64,000 bases of DNA from Primula veris (GCA_963682055.1 OY821743.1:34520702-34584701), one strand, 5' to 3'. Shown: positions 1 through 10,835, numbered from the stretch's first letter. Made by a program: numbers and translations. The notes: generated from the sequence alone by a model not told the origin.

Positions 1-220
1 TCCATGTTTCTTACTGTTCATTATACATATCATATTGCTAATAATAGAAGGGAACCCAAGAAAAATTGAGACTCTTAAATTTTATATATTTTTTTTCATA
101 AATACACCTATTCTAATTTACTTATTACTCAAATATTTTAATGCAATTCAAATAAAGTAAACAAATATGTCATTTTCCACACATCTCAATTTATCTCCCC
201 AAAAAATCATCATACATATG
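1..220. other. AT-rich flank, no gene seen
   Basis: AT-rich sequence with no convincing reading frame. It ends directly at a tRNA-Met primer-binding site. A 5' LTR would be expected here, but nothing resembling the LTR at 328-650 is present, so the left part of that element is missing or replaced. Confidence 0.5.
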
Positions 221-650
221 ATTGGTATCAGAGCCGCTATATAGCCGATATTGAAACTAGCACGAGTGAGTGAACCACGGAAGGACGACGTGCCCGACAA
301 GTACATCGTGCCTGAAGGGGGGAAGAATATAAAACCCGGATTTTCGTAGAGAAATTCCGTGGTAAAGAAAAGGAATTGCTATCCCACATCACCTAAATAT
401 GTGAGTACTATATGATATATAAGTTTGGAGTATTCTTATTCTTATCACCAATTCTTTTTAAAGTCGTGCAGCCCAAGAAACGATTACGAAATTGGGCCAA
501 AACGGATAATATTGGTGGTAGTAACCTTCTTATCACTAATGTCTTTTAAAGTCGTGCGGCCAAGAATTGATGATGAAATTGAGCAAAACGGACAGTATTG
601 ATGGTAGGAATCAGATGGTGGCGGTTTGATCAGAGAAACGGGTCGTTACA
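221..650 (+). mobile_element. TRIM-like LTR retrotransposon relic lacking its 5' LTR
   Basis: A primer-binding site complementary to the 3' end of initiator tRNA-Met (TGGTATCAGAGCC) lies at 223-235. About 90 bases further on is a purine tract (GAAGGGGGGAAG, 314-325), followed by an LTR-like block at 328-650 that opens TATAAAACCC and closes GGGTCGTTACA, an imperfect terminal inverted repeat. A non-coding internal part of only about 107 bp between PBS and polypurine tract is the TRIM layout. The expected first TG is TA here, and the 5' LTR is absent. Inference: a decayed single-LTR copy. A deletion derivative of a larger element is the alternative. Confidence 0.55.
441..608 (+). repeat. 88-bp imperfect direct repeat inside the TRIM-like LTR
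   Basis: Two diverged copies start at 441 and 529, each opening CTTATCAC and sharing AAAGTCGTGC and, further on, CAAAACGGA. The repeat is internal to the LTR-like block. Confidence 0.6.
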
Positions 651-2314
651 CTTGTTATTTAGTGTTAAATATTGTTACTTTTAAAGAAACAAAGAGATTG
701 AGATTAACTGTCAGTAACCCAAAACAAAAATTGAAGCAACAAAAGAAATTAGAGATGCCAAACCAAACCAATCTTGCGATTATGTATGTTTTAGCAAAGA
801 AGCTTGAGAGATGATTTCGCTATTTTTCACTGTTATATGACATCACTTTTAAGCTGCGGAACCTGCGGATATATCTATTCATATAAGTGACAATCAAACT
901 GATATAGACCTCTTGTTAAAAAAAGTAGTTCCTTAACAATTGACTAGGATAATGTTGGACAATCTCGTCTAATTGACCCAGTACTAACTATATCTTTGAA
1001 ATGAACCGATGTTATAACGGTACTAAAATATATACGAAAAACAAATAATAGACATGCTATAAAATAAATGTCTACACATGTGTAATATCTACAATTATAT
1101 AAACGGATTCTACATATATATAATTAATATTGCAATATAAAATAAATATAGTGTGGGTGTTATGGAATGTGTGTAACTTAATTGTTGTGGGAACAGTCGA
1201 TGAATAATCGTTGATGTCGAGCCATAGATGAAGAAGTAAATCCAAAAGTCGAGTCGATAGCTAGACCATCCATTCTTAAAACCTTATACGTCCCCTACCA
1301 CACGACTTCTAGCTTTACGGATGCCGATATCTCTGAATAAAGCAACTATGTCTGATGTAGGAATAGTGTAAGCACACTTCACTACAAACGAATCATGAAA
1401 TGACAAGACTTTCCTTAACATTTCCTAAATAAATCTATATGAAGAATTCTAGAGAGGGAGAAATTATGATAAATGAATATTCAAAATAGGATAGTCAAAT
1501 TCGTAGAGTTATGGTTATATTTATAATAAATGAAGGGGTGCGAAGTGAAAAGTCGCAACTATTCAGAACATACGTGAAAATGCAACTGTTCAGATTAGAA
1601 GGAGTGAATCTGGATTTTTTCAAACTTGAAGGGACCTTTTCGCGAATAGACGTGATTGTTGGGTTGTTAACGTTAGGAAACAAATTAAGTGTTTCAGGAA
1701 CACGCATTTGCCGAAATAAAAAGATTAGGTGTGTTAGAAATACGCACTTGCGTGCACGCCTCACCGCACCGTGGGTCGCAGTCGGCTTCGGGGACCAGCG
1801 ATACGGGGTCGTGGGTCAAACCCGAGACGGAACTCGAGCAAAACTCACCCTAATTGCGCACGAAAAGATTGGAAGCTCAAGCCCCAACCACTTAATGGTA
1901 TATAAATCATTCAAAATCCGACATCCTCATCGATGTGGGATAAAATGTTTTTCCCCAAATGAAAACCAAGTTGATTTGGTATATTTCCCGAAATGGTGCA
2001 AGACCTCCATTTTTGAGTCCAATATCGTTCACACCGATTATCAGTTTTGTACGTGTGATATACCATTACGAAGCCCTTGCGACATACTATCATTTGGTAC
2101 TATCCATGAATCATTTTGTGGTATGTTAACACGTTTAAACTGGTCCTCAAAATGGACAAAATCGGTTTGGTATATTCCATATATATACCAAATTTCCAAC
2201 CAATAATACTTGCTAACTTATTAAATATTCTTAAATTCTTTTAAAATGTTGGTATTTATGAACCAGGTAATTTGCGCACACAAAAAAACCATTTATAAAA
2301 TAATCAATTCCTTT
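651..2314. other. Unassigned intergenic, probably transposon-derived DNA
   Basis: No recognisable gene. The part around 1700-1930 is more GC-rich than its surroundings and carries a TATA-like stretch next to a CGATGTGGGAT motif common in plant LTR promoters, so an unclassified LTR fragment is possible. A 231-codon open frame at 1511-2206 has no recognisable domain and low-complexity composition; it is not called as a gene. Confidence 0.35.
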
Positions 2315-2319
2315 CTTTT

Positions 2320-3569
2320 TGTTGAACTTAGAGTTCAATAATGATTTTGATTATAACCTTGATTATGTTTTAATGATTTTACTATTTCTCTATTTCATTG
2401 ATATAATGCTTGTCTTTTCCAAAGAAGATAAAATGTACATTTCAGGTCTTTAAATGATAGAGCATTCGATAACGAAGCCATAGGTTCAAGCGGAACCAAA
2501 TTCGGAGCTAAAAGGAAGGAGTTATGAGCATTCGAAGATTTACGGGACCAGGATTACAGTCGACCGATCGACTGGACAAAAACGACCGATCGTTTTTGAT
2601 CCAATTTCTTCCAGTGAGTCCAGTATAAAAACGACCGATCGTTTTCAGAAAACGACCGATCGTTTTCTGTAAAACGACCGATCGACTGTAGAAAACGACC
2701 GATCGTTTTCTGCAGTTTTCGAAAACAGCTTTTCAGCAATTTCTGGGAAATAGCTTAAACCACTGAAAAATAGCCATAACCACTTCCAACGGTCATATAC
2801 AGAAAAACAGACTGTTTGGCATATATATACCAACCAAATCTCTCTCCCAAATCAACCAATCACAATACCAATCAACTTCCTTCAACCTCTCATTAAAACC
2901 CTAATATCACCATTTTGGTGCATATATATTCGAGAAAGAGGAAAATAAAAGAGAAAGAGATTCAAGCTCGATCATCATCAACAACTCACAAATTAGCTTT
3001 TTAAGAAGCAATTAGAATAGTGAGTGTAGTTACATTTTTGTAACAAAATTTGTATCGAGTGTTTTATAAACTCATTTGTGAGCGAGTGAACGGGTAGAGG
3101 CTTTGTAAGCAAGTGAAGCTTAAAAGCTCTAGGTTTTTCATTCGGGTACTCATAAATTGAGGGGGAGTCGTTGACTCATAGTCGTGTTCTCTTGCACTTG
3201 TATCAAGACTAGGAACCCCGGGTAGAGGGTGAACCAATCGGTCGATTGAGCTCGATAGGGTTTGTAAAATCCGGAAGAAATATTTTAGTGAAATACTCGG
3301 TAGTACCGAGAAGAGGACGTAGGCGCGTTTGCCGAACCTCTATAAATTACGGTGTCATTTTCTTCCCTTGCTTTTACTTTCCGCAACTTATATTCTTGCT
3401 TATTTATTGCTTGCGTCTAGGAATTTTAGAAATTCATTAACTTTTGTTAAAACGCTTAAGCCTAGAATTGCATAAGTTGGGTGGTTAGTTGCTTAGATTT
3501 TAATTAGGCGAAAAACGCCTAAGAACCTTATTCACCCCCCCTCTAAGGTTTTAGCCGCACGGGCCAACA
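2320..3569 (+). repeat. 5' LTR of gag-only Copia element
   Basis: Opens TGTTGAAC and closes GGGCCAACA. It is preceded by CTTTT and followed by a one-base spacer and the primer-binding site. It carries six inverted-repeat motifs at 2562-2705 and differs from the 3' LTR by one base seen by eye (A at 3233; both other family copies have G). Confidence 0.95.
2562..2705. repeat. Six-copy GACCGATCG inverted-repeat array in LTR
   Basis: The core GACCGATCG starts at 2562, 2584, 2633, 2654, 2676 and 2697, giving spacings of 22, 49, 21, 22 and 21 bp. The copies at 2562, 2584, 2633, 2654 and 2697 have perfect arms of 7 bp or more (CAGTCGA/TCGACTG or AAAACGA/TCGTTTT) around a CCGA centre; the fifth copy (2676) mixes the two arm types. 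The block repeats unchanged at 6177-6320 and 12077-12220. Confidence 0.9.
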
Positions 3570-3570
3570 A

Positions 3571-3583
3571 TTGGTATCAGAGC
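3571..3583 (+). other. Primer-binding site (tRNA-iMet) of Copia element
   Basis: TTGGTATCAGAGC, one base after the 5' LTR. It is complementary to the 3' end of initiator tRNA-Met, the usual primer of plant Copia elements. Confidence 0.92.
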
Positions 3584-3631
3584 CGAGGCTCTTGATTATA
3601 GAAATCTAACGATTTAAGAGTTAAGATCCCG

Positions 3632-5662
3632 ATGGCTAACTTATACAATTTCGCATCCGGCATAGCTTTATCCCCCAATACTCCACCTTATTTTGATGGG
3701 ATAAACTATAGTTATTGGAAAGATAGGATGAGCATGTTCCTACAAAGCTACAATGTCAATCTTTGGAAGATTATTAAAGTAGGATATTCCGCTCCTAAAT
3801 CCGAAAATAGCGAGAACCCAATCCCCGTAGAGGACCTAGATAACGCTCAACTAGAAGCCTACTCTACTAACGCCAAAGCGATGTACACTATTGTTTGTGC
3901 CGTTTCTCCTAACGAGTATAACAAAATTTCCGCTTGTAAAACCGCTAAGGGTATGTGGGATAAGCTAGTAGTAATGCATGAAGGGACTAACCAAGTTAAG
4001 GATTGCAAACTCCAACTATTAGTTCATGACTACGAGCTTTTTAAAATGAGCGAGGGTGAAACCATTTCCGATATGCTTGCTAGGTTTACAACTATTACTA
4101 ATGGATTAACATCTCTTGGTAAGTGTTTGTCTTCTAAGGAAATGGTCTCAAAGGTGATTCGGAGCTTACCGAAAGAATGGGAACCAAAGGTCACCGCAAT
4201 TCAAGAGGCGCACGACATGAACACCTACACTCTTGATGCATTGACGGGTTCACTCATTACTCACGAGATCACCCTCAATAGTCACAAGCCAATCTCAAAA
4301 AGGAGGGAGATAGCTTTCAAAGGAACGACTTGTGACGAAAGCGATGAGCTATCCAATGACGACGAAAATTCAATGCAAATCATTCGAATCGTCAAGGAAA
4401 TCCTAAAGCTAAAGGACCAACGCAAACATAAAGGTAAATCGTCAAATAATTCAATTTATTCTAACGATTTTGTTTGCTATACATGTGGCAAGGAAGGACA
4501 CATGGCGAGAGATTGCCTTAAGAATCGCAAGAGCAAAGGAAAGAAAAAGATATCCGCTTCAAGCTCTAGCGATAGCTCCGACCAAGATGAAGTCGCTCAC
4601 CTTGGTTGCTATATGGCCATGGAAGACAAAAATGAGCCTAACAAATCGTCTTCAAGCGAAAGCGACAACTCAAGCGAAAGTGAAGCCGATGAGGTAAATG
4701 ATCTATCTTATGATGAATTACTTCATATGTGCGATATTTATTCCAAAAAATTTCCTAAGTTTGTTGAAAAGGTCGACTCTCTTAAAAGGATAAATTCTTC
4801 CCTCAATGAAGAAATAAGATCCTTGAAAAGAGATAAAATTGAAAATGAGTCTATTCCGACATCGTCATTCTCTTTACATGATATAGATGACGAAAAGGAA
4901 GACTTAAAAGATAAAAACGAGTTTTTAAAAACCGAAAATGACTCTTTGAAAAATAAAAACGATGAGCTTGTCATTGCGGTCGAAAAACTCGAGTTAACAA
5001 TCTCAAGGTTTTCCAAAGGGAAAACCGTGTTGGACGAAATTTTGAGTTGTCAAAAAGATGTTAATGACAAAAGCGGTGTGGGTTTCGATTCCAACTCTAT
5101 TGGCTCAAGCACAACCCGCTTTGTCAAATCTCCTAGCTTGTCTACAACTCCTATTCCGCCTATACAAAAGGTTGTTTTTACACAAGGGAGTACTTCAAGA
5201 GTTTTGCCGAACTCTTGTAATAATAGAAGAGGTTTAGGTTTTCAAACCAAAACCGCTCATCATACTTCTAAAACTTCCTACAAAAAGTCGCATAGTTCTC
5301 GTTTTACGAAAAAGTCTATGCATTGTATACATTGTAGTAGAAATGAGCATTTTTCTTCTAAATGCCCAAATCGCTTTCATGTTAGTAGAAGCGATTTGAA
5401 ATGGGTAGTAAAGACCCGAGCCACTAACAATGTCGGACCCAAAAGAAATTGGGTACCAAAGGACAAAACTTGTGTTGTAGGTATCTCCATCCAAAAGGAG
5501 AAAATCAACAAGTGGTTGGCGACACCGGCAAAAGTCGTGGAAGTCAAGAAGATCGACTCCACCATCAAGAAGGAAGTGCCATTAATCGACAAAGGTGGAA
5601 GGCATACCAACAAGTGGTACCACCTATTTGGCATCGGCAACGCTCAATGCAAATGCCATTAG
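3632..5662 (+). CDS. Copia-type Gag polyprotein, stand-alone (676 aa)
   Basis: Gag would form the particle that packages the element's RNA. The N-terminus (PPYFDGINYSYWKDRM, about residues 18-33) and the MWDKLVVMHEGT region are typical of plant Copia Gag with the UBN2-type domain. A canonical CCHC zinc knuckle (CYTCGKEGHMARDC) lies at about 281-294. Then come a Ser/Asp-rich linker, a Lys/Glu-rich probable coiled coil (about 380-480), and a second CCHC-like cluster at about 564-577 (CIHCSRNEHFSSKC). A GPKRNWVPK motif, which in full-length elements sits just before the protease, is near residue 607. The frame then stops without any DSG-type protease motif. The start is the first ATG after the primer-binding site. 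It looks intact and translatable. Confidence 0.88.
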   Translation: MANLYNFASGIALSPNTPPYFDGINYSYWKDRMSMFLQSYNVNLWKIIKVGYSAPKSENSENPIPVEDLDNAQLEAYSTNAKAMYTIVCAVSPNEYNKISACKTAKGMWDKLVVMHEGTNQVKDCKLQLLVHDYELFKMSEGETISDMLARFTTITNGLTSLGKCLSSKEMVSKVIRSLPKEWEPKVTAIQEAHDMNTYTLDALTGSLITHEITLNSHKPISKRREIAFKGTTCDESDELSNDDENSMQIIRIVKEILKLKDQRKHKGKSSNNSIYSNDFVCYTCGKEGHMARDCLKNRKSKGKKKISASSSSDSSDQDEVAHLGCYMAMEDKNEPNKSSSSESDNSSESEADEVNDLSYDELLHMCDIYSKKFPKFVEKVDSLKRINSSLNEEIRSLKRDKIENESIPTSSFSLHDIDDEKEDLKDKNEFLKTENDSLKNKNDELVIAVEKLELTISRFSKGKTVLDEILSCQKDVNDKSGVGFDSNSIGSSTTRFVKSPSLSTTPIPPIQKVVFTQGSTSRVLPNSCNNRRGLGFQTKTAHHTSKTSYKKSHSSRFTKKSMHCIHCSRNEHFSSKCPNRFHVSRSDLKWVVKTRATNNVGPKRNWVPKDKTCVVGISIQKEKINKWLATPAKVVEVKKIDSTIKKEVPLIDKGGRHTNKWYHLFGIGNAQCKCH

Positions 5663-5934
5663 CGAGCGGACTCACCATCACATATTCGGTATACTCTACT
5701 CTTTTATGTCTACATATATGTGATTAGGTGGGTATATGCTTAATAATAACATTTTTCATGTTTTGGTTTTTCTTTAAAAACCCTTCACATAACCCCATAT
5801 TTTTTGATTGCATTTTGATAATGCCAAAGGGGGAGAAAAATGATATATTTCGAGGAAATGCGTTTTATTTAAATGGAGGAGATATTTTTCTTGTAAAATC
5901 ATCATTAGTTTGTCATAATCAAAATGGGGGAGAT
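5663..5934 (+). other. 3' untranslated region and polypurine tract of Copia element
   Basis: About 270 bp of AT-rich sequence between the gag stop and the 3' LTR, ending in AAAATGGGGGAGAT (about 5921-5934). That is a typical polypurine tract abutting TGTTGAAC. No pol remnant was recognised here. Confidence 0.85.
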
Positions 5935-7184
5935 TGTTGAACTTAGAGTTCAATAATGATTTTGATTATAACCTTGATTATGTTTTAATGATTTTACTAT
6001 TTCTCTATTTCATTGATATAATGCTTGTCTTTTCCAAAGAAGATAAAATGTACATTTCAGGTCTTTAAATGATAGAGCATTCGATAACGAAGCCATAGGT
6101 TCAAGCGGAACCAAATTCGGAGCTAAAAGGAAGGAGTTATGAGCATTCGAAGATTTACGGGACCAGGATTACAGTCGACCGATCGACTGGACAAAAACGA
6201 CCGATCGTTTTTGATCCAATTTCTTCCAGTGAGTCCAGTATAAAAACGACCGATCGTTTTCAGAAAACGACCGATCGTTTTCTGTAAAACGACCGATCGA
6301 CTGTAGAAAACGACCGATCGTTTTCTGCAGTTTTCGAAAACAGCTTTTCAGCAATTTCTGGGAAATAGCTTAAACCACTGAAAAATAGCCATAACCACTT
6401 CCAACGGTCATATACAGAAAAACAGACTGTTTGGCATATATATACCAACCAAATCTCTCTCCCAAATCAACCAATCACAATACCAATCAACTTCCTTCAA
6501 CCTCTCATTAAAACCCTAATATCACCATTTTGGTGCATATATATTCGAGAAAGAGGAAAATAAAAGAGAAAGAGATTCAAGCTCGATCATCATCAACAAC
6601 TCACAAATTAGCTTTTTAAGAAGCAATTAGAATAGTGAGTGTAGTTACATTTTTGTAACAAAATTTGTATCGAGTGTTTTATAAACTCATTTGTGAGCGA
6701 GTGAACGGGTAGAGGCTTTGTAAGCAAGTGAAGCTTAAAAGCTCTAGGTTTTTCATTCGGGTACTCATAAATTGAGGGGGAGTCGTTGACTCATAGTCGT
6801 GTTCTCTTGCACTTGTATCAAGACTAGGAACCCCGGGTAGAGGGTGAGCCAATCGGTCGATTGAGCTCGATAGGGTTTGTAAAATCCGGAAGAAATATTT
6901 TAGTGAAATACTCGGTAGTACCGAGAAGAGGACGTAGGCGCGTTTGCCGAACCTCTATAAATTACGGTGTCATTTTCTTCCCTTGCTTTTACTTTCCGCA
7001 ACTTATATTCTTGCTTATTTATTGCTTGCGTCTAGGAATTTTAGAAATTCATTAACTTTTGTTAAAACGCTTAAGCCTAGAATTGCATAAGTTGGGTGGT
7101 TAGTTGCTTAGATTTTAATTAGGCGAAAAACGCCTAAGAACCTTATTCACCCCCCCTCTAAGGTTTTAGCCGCACGGGCCAACA
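5935..7184 (+). repeat. 3' LTR of gag-only Copia element
   Basis: 1,250 bp, same ends as the 5' LTR. Followed by the target duplication CTTTT at 7185-7189. Contains the six-motif array at 6177-6320. Confidence 0.95.
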
Positions 7185-7189
7185 CTTTT

Positions 7190-7653
7190 CATTATACCAA
7201 CTCATGTTTTTATTGTGGCGGAGAAAACGGTTGGTCCACTTTGGCTTACAAATTCTCTTCTTTTAAGCTTATCAATCTAATGAATTTTTTAACAAATTGT
7301 CCCTTAATTCTTTATTAATATGAAAAATGTATAGTTTTTATACAATTAAATATTTAAATAATGTGAAGTGAAAAAATTTGGTATGTCGTAATGATTCAAA
7401 TTCTGCTTAAGAATTCAATGTGGACTTGCATTTCTCGTAAGCAGGCTTATCTGGAATGATCAGACCCATCATCTTTTAAATACTCTCTCACAAATTACGG
7501 GGAAAGGAAAAAAATTACAAAATTTGCCACTCTCTTATGTTTTCTTTGATTAACTCTTGTTTGATTATGTGATTAACAAATACAAAGATCCATCAGAGTT
7601 ATAATTATGACTTGGTCTTATTTATCAATATCCTCCTTCCTTAATTGCTTCAG
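7190..7653. other. Intergenic or possible intron sequence
   Basis: AT-rich with no recognised gene. It ends in a pyrimidine-rich stretch and a CAG acceptor at 7651-7653, so its right part may be intron of the gene fragment that follows. Confidence 0.4.
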
Positions 7654-8237
7654 GAAGGTTCACATTTAAAGGCAGATTATGAGGTTTAGTGGGAAAGAGA
7701 AGGATTTAGAAATGTCAAAAGAAATCAATTATTAGACAGGAGTACTCGGACGACATCTTTGGGTGGAGGAAGTGATAGAAGTGAGACTCCTAGATGCCAA
7801 TCGGAACTTTCCCGCTACAGCCGTGACAATTTCCGCTCAAAGAGAGAGATAGGGTAAATGAAAATCACCTTAACCCGGCATATAATTGTTTTTAGTGAAT
7901 AGCTCTATTTTATGTTAAATAAATAAAACTACCATTTGTTATTTATGAATTTTGATATATTGAAACCGTTCACTAGCTTTGTGAAATTGTGAAACACTTT
8001 AACTGTACACTAGAACTTTGCTATTTAGGTTCTGGAATATATGCTGTAAAGTATTTCTGAATTAACACATACTCGAATTTTAACCTGCATTATTTAGTTA
8101 ATCTTATAACCGACCCCATATTTTTTAGATAAAAGGCATTGTTTAATGGTGATGAGTATTAAATTAATCCATTCCCTTGGTGCAGGATTAACGAAACTAG
8201 GAAGGGAATGCATTTGAAGAAATCAAAACTGTCCTAG
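7654..8237 (+). pseudogene. Two-exon 3' fragment of an unidentified plant gene, with in-frame stop
   Basis: An exon-like block (7654-7853) follows a polypyrimidine/CAG acceptor and ends at a GTAAAT donor. A second block (8186-8237) follows a TGCAG acceptor. Joining them completes a split Gly codon in the same frame and reaches a TAG stop at 8235-8237. The reading is rich in Arg, Ser and Thr, with pieces such as RTTSLGGGSDRSETPR and SRYSRDNFRSKREIG. A TAG interrupts the frame after the first 11 codons of the first block. I do not recognise the family. Seen: phase-consistent splice sites and coding-like composition. Inference: a truncated, inactivated gene copy whose 5' exons are absent. A chance open frame is possible but less likely given the splice phase. 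Confidence 0.45.
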
Positions 8238-8577
8238 AAATTGGAGGCCAATTTAGCTATTATAGGTATACCAAATTATTGGTTAGAATGATTTTGCTGG
8301 ACTAGCTCAATTTGTTGTATACTAACTTGTGCTCATAATGAAGTTATTATTCCAGTGAATTTCCCTTAATATGCTCATTCAGAACTAACTACTAAGAATT
8401 CCTGAAACTGTTTTGAATTGTTTCTGTACAACATAACACCGTGTCCTCATAACTGTTTTGCTGCAATCGTCTCTGTTTTAAACAAATTCCGAAAAATCTA
8501 GGTCTGGAATTCATTGTTTGGTACACCTTGATATCTTTAGTATACGTGTTTCATTGTTGATCATATCAATCAATATG
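8238..8577. other. AT-rich intergenic DNA
   Basis: No gene or repeat recognised between the gene fragment and the solo LTR. The last bases (ATTAA, 8578-8582) are the target duplication of that LTR. Confidence 0.4.
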
Positions 8578-8582
8578 ATTAA

Positions 8583-10314
8583 TGTAAACACCCGTATTTT
8601 ATTTATTTATTATCAATGCTTACAATTTTAGTAAAATATTGTTTACTGGTAGAAAGTTAATATGAGAAGTTATTATCAAAATAAAAATGTTCAATTAGCC
8701 ATTAGTTACAAATAAAGGGTATTACTAAAATAAATTAAGATAATACTAATAGATATCCTCCCGTAACAAGTTGAAACTATATTCCTAAATTTATGCATGT
8801 ATAACTGAGTTTCAAAACTCCAACTACTTATCCTTATGAACGTGTAAATAGATTTAGATATGGTTATAGTTGTACCCAAGTTTCTACCTATTTTTATACA
8901 TAAGCTGGACATAACAAAAATATTGATCTATGTGATTATTTTAGAAGAAAAAGGGAGCCGTACCAAACTGCAACCAGTGATATTACATTCGTTTAATTTC
9001 TTCGTTAAATCAAGGTGAGTGATTTTGTACCCTATGTATAATCAATTTATAACCCATGTTATTTGCGAAGTATAGTATGAAATATTATGTTTTAGGAACA
9101 TATTTTGAAAACAGCTATTATTTTGCATAAATAAGTGATGCCAACTGATATTTTGATGTTGGAGTAATTTTGTAACTCATTTTTAATTGATTTATTATTT
9201 ATATCATTTTTAAGCTATTTTATGGAATTACTGAGTTTTATTATATGATCTGAGATGATTACATGAATGGCAAAAGGTTTTTGGACTGTTACCTTCGGGA
9301 AAGAAATTATAATAGTTTTTGCTAGTATTTGAAAAGTGATATTTATCTGGATATTTAATTTTTATTTAATGATTTGAGTATTTGATTTAAAGATTTGAAT
9401 CGTTTGAATGATTATTGATTTTCGGGACCAGCAATGAACTTGAGGAACATGCCTCTTATGTGGGGTGACCTTACTTTATGATTTATAAATCCAAGGAACG
9501 GACCTCTTTAAGTGGGGTGACGTTGGTGGCTAGAGAATATGTTACTTAAATGAGTGACTCTAGTTTTCTCAACGGTTTTGAAACAGGCCTCTTAAGTGCG
9601 GTGACCTTAGCCGGATCGTTTTAAAGGATTTACTAGATTGCCAACCTAGTTGACTTTGAGTACGATAGTTGGATCCAACAAATAGAGAGAAAAGAATTAA
9701 TAGCAATGAATTTTAAGTCTGGTTCCAAGTTGATTTTAATACTATTTAATTTCGTCATGAAAAACCATTTTATTGGTTTATATTTCTTGATATGCGACTT
9801 CTGCGTTTTGTATTTATAATTTAAACTTATTTTCTTTTCTGTATGTAAACACACATGGGTTAATGTTGAAAAGATTCTAACTTACTTTTTCTATCATTAA
9901 AATTTATGTGTATGAGTATTATTTAATACAAAACTTTTCGTCAAAACTTTCCTCTCTCTTATAGGTACGATTTTCATTCGCTAAGCTCGTTTGGCTTATC
10001 CTCTCTTTTTAATCTTTTCAGGTATATAGATGAAGTTAGTTAGAGTTGGAGTCGAGTCGTTTGAGACCAATCATACCTCATAAAAGTTGTTTAAGTTCTT
10101 TTTCGCTGCCAAATTATTACAGTTATACTTTGAGAATGTCTTACTTTTGAACAAGAATTTGTTTTGTTAAACTAATTCACGTTAGTTTATAAATATTATT
10201 ATTATTGAAAGAAAATGTATTGTTTTATTATTTGGAGATTTAGGCTTGGTGTAACATGTGTCAAAGGCGCGTGTTATTCGGCCATGTGACATCCATTTAG
10301 TTTGGGGTGTTACA
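8583..10314 (+). mobile_element. Solo LTR of a Gypsy-type element, related to the array LTRs
   Basis: Opens TGTAAACACCCGTATTTTA and closes GGGGTGTTACA, with a perfect 5-bp duplication ATTAA on both sides (8578-8582 and 10315-10319). Its last about 60 bp (GTGTTATTCGGCC, then TGTGAC) match, in reverse complement, the start of the LTRs in the central array (GGCCGAATAACAC), so the two families are related but diverged. No internal region is present, which fits LTR-LTR recombination. It contains short GGTGACCTTA-type repeats around 9460-9610. Confidence 0.8.
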
Positions 10315-10486
10315 ATTAATGCTATTGATCAATAGATCACCCTCAGTGTGTTGAATGCTAAATTAACACAAGTAGGTGATAGTTGATGTAATAGTTGGGA
10401 TAGTTACACTAGCTCATACAAATATAGAGTGAAATTATCAGACCCACAAATGGGCACAACTTTTTAATTGCCTTGCACCCGGTAAT

Positions 10487-10835
10487 TGTTAGGGTCGATA
10501 CAGGCGAATCAATGAAAGACAGAAATACTAAACCGAGCACACACTCTTTGATAACGGAGTTCACCCAAATTGGCTACGTCTCCGGGCCGCTACACGTGGC
10601 ACTTTATATATATATTAAAAGAGGATTACAATCGTAATCTAGCTAGATCACAAAGCTATGGTTCTCTCGCAAATAGAACTCTCTCTTTATAATGTAGAGG
10701 TGTTTGTGTAGGTGTAATTAAAATACAAGATATTGGGGCATATAAATAGGACCCTTAGTGGGTCATATTACAATTCCAAGTGATGTGGGATAATTGAAAA
10801 CATGGCCAAACCTCATTTGGCTCCACAACTCAACA
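10487..10835 (-). repeat. 3' LTR of the dead Copia element
   Basis: On the minus strand it opens TGTTGAGTTGTGG, directly after the purine tract, and closes CCCTAACA. It is 349 bp. The partner LTR is not in the window, so the flanking duplication (GTAAT at 10482-10486 would be one side) cannot be confirmed. Confidence 0.7.

Larger units (their letters stand above)
2320..7184 (+). mobile_element. Complete non-autonomous (gag-only) Copia-type LTR retrotransposon
   Basis: Two 1,250-bp LTRs (2320-3569 and 5935-7184) flank a 2,365-bp internal region. That region holds a tRNA-Met primer-binding site (3571-3583), one long gag frame and a polypurine tract (about 5921-5934). The element is bounded by a perfect 5-bp target duplication, CTTTT (2315-2319 and 7185-7189). 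By eye the LTRs differ at one base (3233 against 6848), so the insertion is very recent. No protease, integrase, reverse transcriptase or RNase H is present; movement would need enzymes from a relative. A diverged solo LTR of the same family lies at 11843-13089. Confidence 0.93.

Noticed and set aside
1511..2206. 231-codon plus-strand open frame
   Set aside because: No recognisable domain, no promoter or splice context, odd composition, and an overlapping minus-strand frame. Probably chance in more GC-rich, transposon-like DNA.
2554..2833. Short minus-strand frames repeated in all three Copia LTRs (NDRSF repeats)
   Set aside because: They are translations of the GACCGATCG inverted-repeat array and its flank, antisense to the element. 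The repeats explain the frame.
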